Shown: positions 35,803-41,056 of the stretch, piece by piece
How the letters are laid out: each line of letters starts with the position of its first letter
Numbering within the stretch: the stretch's first letter is position 1
NCBI GenBank assembly: GCA_019113675.1
Contig: DXHA01000077.1
Coordinates: 1 to 41,056, forward strand
DNA length: 41,056 nt
Reading direction: 5' to 3'
Source: Candidatus Yaniella excrementigallinarum
GTDB lineage: Bacteria > Actinomycetota > Actinomycetes > Actinomycetales > Micrococcaceae
Translations under genes and position numbers: made by a program
The notes under the pieces: generated by a model
Databases searched by the model: none
The model's input: only the letters and a program-made list of their open reading frames with translations
What the model was told of the DNA's origin: nothing

Positions 35803-36207
35803 CGACAACGATGACGACCCAAAATTGTTAGATGGATCCGGGACCACTGACTGATTCCGCGGCTACCAGGGCACCATAGCCGATAATGGTAACCTGGCAA
35901 CCTCCGATCTGCGGGTAGTCCAAGGTTGAAGACCTCGATTTTTTATCTGTCTCTTGGAGGACCTACCTACCCTGCCTCTAGTCGTAGAAGGGTTTTTGCC
36001 GTCACGAAAAATTGCGAAAGTACTGAGGGTAATTAAAACCGGGACTATAACGTATATGGTCACAGAGAGGCTGGCCAGTGGAAAGCCTAGAAACCAGGCA
36101 ACGCAACAAGGCCTATCAACAGTCCGAACGCACAATGGGTAGATATCTCATTTTCACACTACTCAGCATGTCGCAGCGGCGCTGATCCCTGACGTTACGG
36201 CCCAATG

Positions 36208-36227
36208 AAAAGAGCCAATAGCGGCTC
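36208..36227 (-). terminator. Terminator-like hairpin after the acetyltransferase remnant
   Basis: On the minus strand GAGCC-N6-GGCTC is followed by TTTTCATT. Its position and orientation suit the end of the remnant gene at 36393, supporting the idea that a real gene once stood there. Confidence 0.5.
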
Positions 36228-36392
36228 CCAGAGGATCGTCGGCAGTTCCCTCTCACAGCGCCTGGTCCGGGACCGAGCCTAAGATTTATAAGACCACACT
36301 TGACTTCTCACTTATAAGCTCAGAATCCTGTCTATTAAGTCAGTTTGATGAGTGCAATAGGACTCTAGATTCGAAAAACTTGGAACATAAAG

Positions 36393-36630
36393 TTATATCA
36401 CTTTTTCTTGATGTATCGCTTCGGCGCGGTATAAACCTTCTATCGCAAGACTTTCAAGGTAGCAGCGATCTGGGTCTTCAGAATTCTCACGGCAACTGAC
36501 CCGCACATACCCAACAACCTGTCCACTCACGATTAAGCCATGCCTCACAGCTCTGTAGACGCGCATTTTAAAAAGACCGGATGAGTGACCGGTGTAGTCG
36601 GCTATTTTTAGAGCCCACCCTTTGTGGCAA
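36393..36630 (-). pseudogene. Truncated GNAT acetyltransferase-like remnant next to tRNA-Thr
   Basis: A minus-strand frame with stop TAA at 36393-36395 is protein-like back to about 36630, where it meets the tRNA-Thr terminator. It includes 'SGQVVGYVRVS' and 'CYLESLAIEGLYRAEAIHQ', which follow the GNAT pattern '(V)GyvR...leslaV...yRgxGig', but the acetyl-CoA loop R/Q-x-x-G-x-G/A is degraded (YRAEAIHQ). From the internal ATG at 36566 only 57 codons remain. No promoter or ribosome site was seen. Likely the tail of a lost gene. Confidence 0.45.
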
Positions 36631-36631
36631 G

Positions 36632-36672
36632 AAAAAAAGCTCAGAGCACTACGTTTGCAATGATCTGAGCTT
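36632..36672 (-). terminator. Intrinsic terminator of tRNA-Thr
   Basis: AAGCTCAGA pairs perfectly with TCTGAGCTT, followed by a run of seven T on the minus strand, immediately after the tRNA. Confidence 0.85.
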
Positions 36673-36674
36673 CG

Positions 36675-36748
36675 AGCCTCCTGCCGGATTCGAACCGGCG
36701 ACCCTCTGTTTACAAGACAGATGCTCTGGCCAGCTGAGCTAAGGAGGC
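36675..36748 (-). tRNA. tRNA-Thr (anticodon UGU)
   Basis: Acceptor GCCTCCT/AGGAGGC is perfect. The anticodon stem TCTGT/ACAGA holds CTTGTAA with anticodon TGT, the T arm GCCGG/CCGGC flanks TTCGAAT, and the discriminator is T. No encoded CCA. It reads ACA. Confidence 0.95.
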
Positions 36749-36822
36749 CTGGCTAACTAGCCGTGGCCGTTGCGACCCAGACTAGTCTAGCCCAAACAGA
36801 TGAGAAACTAAAACTTAGCTGG

Positions 36823-37659
36823 TTAGTCTTCTAACTGAGACTTCGCCCAGTCCGAGAAAGACTCGCCGTCGCCGGTGTTTTCATAGTACTCGCCATTGAC
36901 CCAAACGGATGGAGTGCCGGCAATACCTGCTGCGGTGGCCTTCGCGGTAGTGAAATTAACAAACGGGCGATAGGTATTGTCTGACTGGCAACCACTTATA
37001 TCTGCACCCAGGTCCGAAGCCATAGTTTCAAGTTCATCATTCGATAGCCCAGCGCCCTGGTGACTGTTGTAGCTGTCAAATATTTCGTGAAGGAAATCTC
37101 CAGCATGCTCCGGGTGTTCTTCAGCCATACAGGCCATAGCATTTGCTGCACGTGATGAGTAGTTATCTGTGCCGGGGTTATCTAAAAAGTTCACAATACG
37201 GTATTCAATCGAATACCCGTCTTCGGCAAGCTCATCAAGCGCCTCAGAATTTTCTGCTTCAAACTGCGCGCAATATACGCAATTCGGATCAGCGTAAATG
37301 ATGATATCGGATGCATCAGCATCCGGAACCTCATCTGGCACTTCGCCAGCTGTATCAGGATTTGGCTCATCTACGGTCGTGGCATCGACTTCTGCTGGTC
37401 CATCAGCCTCAACGGGTACACCTTTGTCATACATGATACCGCCCTCACTTGTCGCCGACGACGGAGCCGGACCGTCATCAGGGATTGACCGTGAAGAGTT
37501 CATCAGCACAACGGTGACGATGATCGCAATTACCGCTGCAACCACACCGACGATTGTCCACGTGATAATACGGGAACGACGTTTTTCTGCAGCCAATTGG
37601 TTGGCATGTGCTTGTCGTGCCGCATCACGAGAACTAGGGGCTGATTTGTTTTTAGCCAT
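36823..37659 (-). CDS. Membrane-anchored DsbA-like thioredoxin-fold protein
   Basis: The 278-aa protein has a charged N-terminus, one transmembrane anchor at about 31-54 ('IITWTIVGVVAAVIAIIVTV'), a Glu/Asp/Pro-rich stalk at 58-115 and a DsbA-like domain at 117-276. The active site is C127-V-Y-C130, and the cis-Pro loop is 'AGTPSVWVNG' near 247-256. The insertion contains two further cysteines ('AMACMAEE', 'ISGCQSD'). It should act outside the cytoplasm in disulfide formation or isomerisation, like the actinobacterial DsbA-family proteins often found with VKOR; no VKOR gene is visible here. ATG at 37659 follows GAGGTAAAGG. The small membrane protein gene lies 84 nt upstream on the same strand. 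Confidence 0.92.
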   Translation of the reverse strand: MAKNKSAPSSRDAARQAHANQLAAEKRRSRIITWTIVGVVAAVIAIIVTVVLMNSSRSIPDDGPAPSSATSEGGIMYDKGVPVEADGPAEVDATTVDEPNPDTAGEVPDEVPDADASDIIIYADPNCVYCAQFEAENSEALDELAEDGYSIEYRIVNFLDNPGTDNYSSRAANAMACMAEEHPEHAGDFLHEIFDSYNSHQGAGLSNDELETMASDLGADISGCQSDNTYRPFVNFTTAKATAAGIAGTPSVWVNGEYYENTGDGESFSDWAKSQLED

Positions 37660-37743
37660 GAACCTTTACCTCAGCGAAGATAGCTAGTTGAATTTTGAAC
37701 GACTTAGAGTATATCGACATAAGCTGTACATTTGCTGAAGAAA

Positions 37744-38223
37744 CTAGTCTTGATGGCTCAACTCCGGGTGGTCTCCTTGGATTGCTGGTTCGCCTGTATC
37801 CGGATCGAATACGATCCGAACAGACACGTGTTCTCCATCAGTGGTTGTCACTTCGGCTTCCAGGAGATTGCCCCGCCACTGTTGCGGTTCAACTTCTTGA
37901 ATCTCAGGGTATTTGGCGATGGTATTTGACTCCACCAAGCTGTTTTGACGAGCCTCTCCGATCATGCCGTAGATAATGCCACCGACGCCGAGTGCCAAGA
38001 CAATGAAAGCAGCTATAGTTTCAACCCGTACATCACGAGGAGCATCTGCCCGTTCGCCGCGAGAATCTATGCCTTCAAACCGCCCGGTATCTCCCTCGCT
38101 CCAGGCTCGGAGGCGGCGCTTACGCCAAGCAGCATGAGCTAGAATCGCAGCACCAGCAATCGCAAATACAAACCCAAGGCCAACTGCCAACTGCGGGGTT
38201 TGCAAATCCAAGGGTTCAAACAT
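37744..38223 (-). CDS. Small two-helix membrane protein
   Basis: The 159-aa protein has a first helix near residues 11-33 ('LAVGLGFVFAIAGAAILAHA'), a basic loop with 'WRKRRLRAW' then polar residues, a second helix at about 69-88 ('AAFIVLALGVGGIIYGMIG') and an extracytoplasmic C-terminal domain at about 95-159 rich in beta-like segments ('LEAEVTTTDGEHVSVRIVF'). The family is not recognised. Start: ATG at 38223, 6 nt after GACAAT (minus strand), predicting a leaderless message. It may be transcribed with the downstream DsbA-like gene. Divergent from the fumarylacetoacetase-family gene. Confidence 0.65.
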   Translation of the reverse strand: MFEPLDLQTPQLAVGLGFVFAIAGAAILAHAAWRKRRLRAWSEGDTGRFEGIDSRGERADAPRDVRVETIAAFIVLALGVGGIIYGMIGEARQNSLVESNTIAKYPEIQEVEPQQWRGNLLEAEVTTTDGEHVSVRIVFDPDTGEPAIQGDHPELSHQD

Positions 38224-38229
38224 AGTTCT

Positions 38230-38235
38230 ATTGTC
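38230..38235 (-). promoter_or_regulatory. -10 box of a probable leaderless promoter
   Basis: GACAAT on the minus strand lies exactly 6 nt before the ATG at 38223. Confidence 0.5.
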
Positions 38236-38354
38236 CCTGATTGACAGTCTATTGCCAGCTATTCGTTGCGGATTTGACGGTAGGCGTAGTATGTTGCGCG
38301 CAACCCGGTTACAAGTCGTTCCGCAGAACGCCGGAGTATGGTGAACTTGAGACC

Positions 38355-39263
38355 ATGAAGATCGCTACATTTCGGTTGCCTCATGAGCGACCTGACAAGC
38401 CCGGCGCCACGTTTGCAGCAGTAATTACCGAAACCGCTACCGATGCGACGGGCACCGAGTACGCCACCCATGCCGTCCAACTAGAGGGTATTAGCGACGT
38501 CGGTGCTTATCTCACACTGCCACCAGAGGACCGCGCCATTGCGGTCACGACGGCTATCTCTGCTACTAACGATGGTACAGCCGAAATTTTAGACGTCTCC
38601 CACTTCACCTACGACACACTCATCCCCTACCCGTCAAAGATTTTCTGTATCGGGTTAAACTACCGCAATCACATTCTAGAAACCGGCCTTGAATTGCCGG
38701 ACTATCCTACGGTATTTGCCAAGTACGGCCAGAGCCTCACCGCTGCGTTTGCCGATATCGAGGTACCAGAAATCGACCATCGCTTGGATTATGAAGGTGA
38801 ACTTGCTGTTATCATCGGAGCGCCCGGTCGGAACATCCCCAAAAGCCACGCAGACCGTCATGTAGCTGGTTATGCAGTCAGTAATGATATTTCACTTCGT
38901 GGTTTGCAGGGCAGAACCGATGAATGGATGCAGGGCAAAATCTTTGAAGCCACTACCCCGGTGGGCCCATGGATGGTGACCCCAGACGAGTTTGACTCTG
39001 ATGCTCAACTAACCACCTTGGTCAATGGAGAAGTACGACAAGACGATTCCGTCAACGATCTCGTCTTTGGCGTGGCGGAACTCATCGAATATTTGTCTCA
39101 ACTGATTACACTGCTGCCCGGCGATATAATTCTCACCGGCACTCCCGGTGGCGTTGCCTTGGCAATGCGCGATGAAACTGGACGCCGTCCTTGGCTAAAA
39201 GCCGGCGATGTTGTAGAAACAAGAATTTCAGGTCTTGGAGCCCAACGTAATGCCATCATTTAA
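38355..39263 (+). CDS. Fumarylacetoacetate hydrolase (FAH) family protein
   Basis: The 302-aa enzyme is of the FAH/2-oxo-3-deoxy-acid dehydratase/acylpyruvase group, acting on beta-diketone or 2-oxo acids with a divalent metal. The catalytic core has 'CIGLNYRNHILE' with the His, metal ligands in 'DYEGELAVIIG', 'AVSNDISLR', and the closing 'ILTGTPGGVAL'. The start is taken as the ATG at 38355 ('MKIATFRLP', typical family start); an upstream in-frame ATG at 38241 adds 38 unlike residues. Its end overlaps the following gene by 14 nt, indicating an operon. Exact substrate unknown; isomerase or acylpyruvase are both possible. Confidence 0.9.
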   Translation: MKIATFRLPHERPDKPGATFAAVITETATDATGTEYATHAVQLEGISDVGAYLTLPPEDRAIAVTTAISATNDGTAEILDVSHFTYDTLIPYPSKIFCIGLNYRNHILETGLELPDYPTVFAKYGQSLTAAFADIEVPEIDHRLDYEGELAVIIGAPGRNIPKSHADRHVAGYAVSNDISLRGLQGRTDEWMQGKIFEATTPVGPWMVTPDEFDSDAQLTTLVNGEVRQDDSVNDLVFGVAELIEYLSQLITLLPGDIILTGTPGGVALAMRDETGRRPWLKAGDVVETRISGLGAQRNAII

Positions 39264-39885
39264 TCGAATTGGTATTCTCGGTGCCGGACGGGCCGGAACG
39301 GCTATTGCCCGTTCAGCAGCTCGAAGCGGTATTGAGGTCCAGATTGCTTCGACCCGCTCTCCGCGACAAATGCATTATCATCTGTTGCAGTACGCTCCGT
39401 CAGCCAGCGGAGTGTACGCAGAAGACATTGCTGAAGGTGTTAAGCTCATCGTGCTGGCAGTGCCCCAAGAGGATCTCGACGACGTGGATCCTATCTGGGT
39501 CGATAATAAAATACTGATCGATGCAACCAACCGCTGGGACAACGAACCACTACCTGCCTGGTTGCAGACCCGATTGAATTCTGGATTAAGTTCGTCAGAG
39601 GCACTAGCGGAACATTTTCGCTCGGCCGAAGTAGTCAAAGCATTAAACCATATCTCCCATTGGGCGATGGATGCTCCACGCACTCAGCAATTGCCCGCAG
39701 CTGGTATCGCTTCCAACGATGCTGTGGCAGCCCAGAAAGTGGCTGACTTTGTTGCTGCCTTGGGTTTTGATCCAGTGATTGCAAATTCGCTAGCCTCTGG
39801 CTGTCATTTGGAACCTGGAACCACGTTTTTCAATGTTGCAGCTACTGCAGACCAGCTAAAGAAACAGCTCCAGAAATCTGATTAA
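39250..39885 (+). CDS. NAD(P)-binding protein of the F420-dependent NADP oxidoreductase family
   Basis: The 211-aa protein begins 'MPSFNRIGILGAGRAGTAIA', a GxGxxG Rossmann entry; 'VQIASTRSP' follows at the strand where NADP-type enzymes carry Ser-Arg, and 'LIVLAVPQEDL' and 'ILIDATNRW' match the family's third and fourth strands. 'VKALNHISHWAMD' with 'FVAALGFDPV' complete the pattern. Whether it uses F420 or is a ketoacid-type reductase is open. Start: ATG at 39250, with GGAG 9 nt upstream; a TTG at 39235 is less likely. Overlap with the FAH-family gene suggests a joint catabolic role. Confidence 0.85.
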   Translation: MPSFNRIGILGAGRAGTAIARSAARSGIEVQIASTRSPRQMHYHLLQYAPSASGVYAEDIAEGVKLIVLAVPQEDLDDVDPIWVDNKILIDATNRWDNEPLPAWLQTRLNSGLSSSEALAEHFRSAEVVKALNHISHWAMDAPRTQQLPAAGIASNDAVAAQKVADFVAALGFDPVIANSLASGCHLEPGTTFFNVAATADQLKKQLQKSD

Positions 39886-40022
39886 TTCTGATCAATTCAG
39901 CACGAGGTCCTAAGAGCTCTGTTCGCAACGAGCCTTTAGCCACTGAAAAGTAACACTTCTGCTTTGATTGATCTTGTTCCGAATACTCAATTAGTCCAGT
40001 GGTTGGTATAGCAACAATACTG

Positions 40023-40098
40023 TGTCGGGGTGACAGGATTTGAACCTGCGACTTCGTCGTCCCGAACGACGCGCGCTACCAAACTGCGCCACACCCCG
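40023..40098 (-). tRNA. tRNA-Pro (anticodon CGG)
   Basis: Acceptor CGGGGTG/CACCCCG, D stem GCGC/GCGC, anticodon stem CGTCG/CGACG around TTCGGGA (anticodon CGG), T arm GCAGG/CCTGT around TTCAAAT, and discriminator A. CCA is not encoded. It reads CCG. The 137 nt between it and the preceding reductase gene show no gene. Confidence 0.95.
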
Positions 40099-40168
40099 TC
40101 TAACAAAGCTTAATTGCTTGCTCAATTCTAGCACCAAACATTTAGGTACTGTTACAGAGCCGAAGGCT

Positions 40169-40768
40169 TCACTTAGATTTTCGGCTGCGTCGCATTCGGT
40201 AACGACGCTGAAGATCTTCAAAATACTGTGGTGTACCGGGTTCTGGGGTGCCGTGGTCTACGTCTGATGGAGTGTCTTCATTGACCGCGCCAAGCTCGGT
40301 ATCGACACCAAGAGTCCCGTCTTGTGGGAGCATAGGCTCTCGAGCCATCGTTATGTGTTCCAGACCGGCCTCATAAAACGGCTCACCTACACGTTTAAGG
40401 CCGAATGTCTCGTACCAGTCTTCTAAATGCGATTGAGCATGCATAGTCAGACGCTGATCTGGATAATACGCTAATACTGCACGAATGAGAGCACTTGCTA
40501 GACCATGACCTCTGAAATTTTTATCTGTAGCTACCCTACCGATAGAGCGCGTGTGAGGGCTTTCTCGCAGAACGCGGAGCGTCGACACTGGAACACCCTC
40601 AATTTGGATCCACCAAACTTGCGTGGTTGGTTCAAGGTCTCGCCCATCCAGCTCTTCCACGGTGGTTATGCCTTGCTCCATAGTGTAAACACGGTACCGG
40701 AGCCGGGCGATATTATATGCAGTCTCGTGACGCATTTGGGTCCAATGAGCATTTTGGATTTCAACCAT
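40169..40768 (-). CDS. GNAT-family N-acetyltransferase
   Basis: The 199-aa protein has a GNAT core at about residues 5-145. The acetyl-CoA motif A is 'IGRVATDKNFRGHGLASALI' (R/Q-x-x-G-x-G/A read as RGHGLA), preceded by 'VSTLRVLRE' and followed by 'LTMHAQSHLEDWYETFGLKR', the ElaA-like C-terminal half. A polar, acidic tail of 45 residues ends in an Arg-rich run. The acceptor is unknown. Start: ATG at 40768, 6 nt after TAGAAT, which predicts a leaderless message; the ATG two codons earlier (40774) directly abuts the -10 box. Reads toward tRNA-Pro. Confidence 0.9.
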   Translation of the reverse strand: MVEIQNAHWTQMRHETAYNIARLRYRVYTMEQGITTVEELDGRDLEPTTQVWWIQIEGVPVSTLRVLRESPHTRSIGRVATDKNFRGHGLASALIRAVLAYYPDQRLTMHAQSHLEDWYETFGLKRVGEPFYEAGLEHITMAREPMLPQDGTLGVDTELGAVNEDTPSDVDHGTPEPGTPQYFEDLQRRYRMRRSRKSK

Positions 40769-40774
40769 GGACAT

Positions 40775-40780
40775 ATTCTA
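40775..40780 (-). promoter_or_regulatory. -10 box of a probable leaderless promoter (GNAT gene)
   Basis: TAGAAT on the minus strand is followed by 6 nt and the ATG at 40768. Confidence 0.55.
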
Positions 40781-40891
40781 AAGCACACAACGGTATTGTG
40801 TGTCACATTGACACTGGGGCAAACAAATCGGACCAGCCTACTCTAAACCTTTAAATCTCGTGTCCACCCTGTGTGGGGTGGTTGGTTAAAC

Positions 40892-40973
40892 AAAAAAAGG
40901 GGTGGGAACCCCTCGAAGGCCACCACCCCACAAACCGGGGGACCGGTAACCAACCAAAGAGGGGCTCCCACCC
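40892..40973 (-). terminator. Terminator of the rRNA operon, after 5S rRNA
   Basis: GGGTGGGAGCCCCTC pairs with GAGGGGTTCCCACCC (one mismatch), followed by CTTTTTTTG on the minus strand. The 44-nt loop contains further short inverted segments. It lies 12 nt after the 5S 3' end. Confidence 0.85.
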
Positions 40974-40984
40974 TACTAAACAAA

Positions 40985-41056
40985 GTCCGGCAGTGTCCTA
41001 CTCTCCCACAACCTCCCGGTTGCAGTACCATCGGCGCTGTGAGTCTTAGCTTCCGG
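40985..41056 (-). rRNA. rrf: 5S ribosomal RNA, 3' part (5' end outside the window)
   Basis: The minus strand reads like the 3' 72 nt of a bacterial 5S rRNA: 'GCGCCGATGGTACTGC', then 'GGGAGAGTAGGACACTGCC' and the terminal GGAC. The sequence implies a full rRNA operon to the right of the window, transcribed leftward. The exact 3' end is approximate within 2 nt. Confidence 0.92.

Larger units (their letters stand above)
35126..36631. other. Gene-poor, decayed segment between the IclR gene and tRNA-Thr
   Basis: About 1.5 kb holds no intact gene I can support. What is visible: a strong hairpin at 35409-35453; a plus-strand fragment at 35617-35802; a shorter plus-strand coding-like piece at 35855-35929 ending in TGA ('...TIADNGNLATSDLRVVQG'); and a minus-strand acetyltransferase-like remnant at 36393-36630 with its own terminator at 36208. 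A possible 35-codon ORF starts with GTG near 36079 after GAGAGG; it is unsupported. The segment ends at the tRNA-Thr 3' side, the usual landing site of integrative elements. It reads as an old insertion or deletion scar. Confidence 0.5.

Noticed and set aside
35954-36142. 62-codon plus-strand frame in the decayed segment
   Set aside because: It has no ribosome site or recognisable domain, and other frames there look equally coding-like; chance is more likely.
35126-36631. A complete mobile element beside tRNA-Thr
   Set aside because: No integrase, transposase, terminal inverted repeats or direct repeat of the tRNA 3' end could be found in this stretch; only fragments remain.

Overview
The window reads as chromosome of a Gram-positive actinobacterium, most likely order Micrococcales and near the Micrococcaceae, with base composition close to 50% GC by eye. 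The clues are an IdeR/DtxR regulator with the standard metal-ligand numbering, the actinobacterial families DUF3027, DUF3263, DUF6457 and LytR_C, a WXG100 protein, a groEL without groES and with a GGM-rich tail, tRNA genes that lack an encoded CCA, and many genes whose -10 box lies 6-7 nt before the start codon, which predicts leaderless mRNA. I infer the lineage from families and layout; I could run no database search.

Layout. 0-6.4 kb: an App1-type phosphatase (cut by the window edge), an inositol-monophosphatase-family enzyme, a pyridoxamine-oxidase-fold protein, a ferritin-like/VIT1 iron transporter, an AEC transporter, a LysR regulator and a zinc alcohol dehydrogenase. 6.6-9 kb: a 22-codon membrane-peptide ORF facing sucD-sucC across a shared terminator. 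9-15.6 kb: a PcrA/UvrD helicase, a four-helix membrane protein, tRNA-Arg(CCU), dps behind a possible DtxR box, an ABC exporter and a DUF6457 protein. 15.6-20.1 kb: a secreted NlpC/P60 hydrolase with a structured leader, ideR, serC, DUF3027 and a cold-shock-domain gene. 20.2-25.2 kb: a small membrane protein, a PhoP-like response regulator with its histidine kinase, a lone WXG100 protein, a DUF4031-HD protein and an SDR enzyme. 25.2-30.8 kb: groL with CIRCE, a LytR_C protein, DUF3263, ung, a ThrE-type exporter and tRNA-Val(CAC). 31-35.1 kb: an AlbA_2-domain protein, then a DmdA/LigM-like demethylase with an IclR regulator. 35.1-36.7 kb: a gene-poor, decayed stretch ending at the 3' end of tRNA-Thr(UGU). 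36.8-41.06 kb: a membrane-anchored DsbA-like protein, a small membrane protein, a fumarylacetoacetase-family enzyme overlapping an F420-dependent-oxidoreductase-type protein, tRNA-Pro(CGG), a GNAT acetyltransferase, and the terminator and 3' end of a 5S rRNA gene.

How the parts relate. Iron handling recurs (VIT1/ferritin-like protein, Dps, IdeR), and a DtxR-box-like palindrome precedes dps. Stress response is represented by groL/CIRCE, the cold-shock gene, Dps, ung and PcrA. sucCD and serC are core metabolism. The accessory content with the least clear function is the AlbA_2 protein, the DmdA-like/IclR pair, the 22-aa membrane peptide and the decayed tRNA-Thr-flanking segment. I saw no CRISPR array, complete insertion sequence, prophage or recognisable multi-gene defence system. 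The strongest non-gene signal is the repeated leaderless-promoter pattern, which also decides several start codons.
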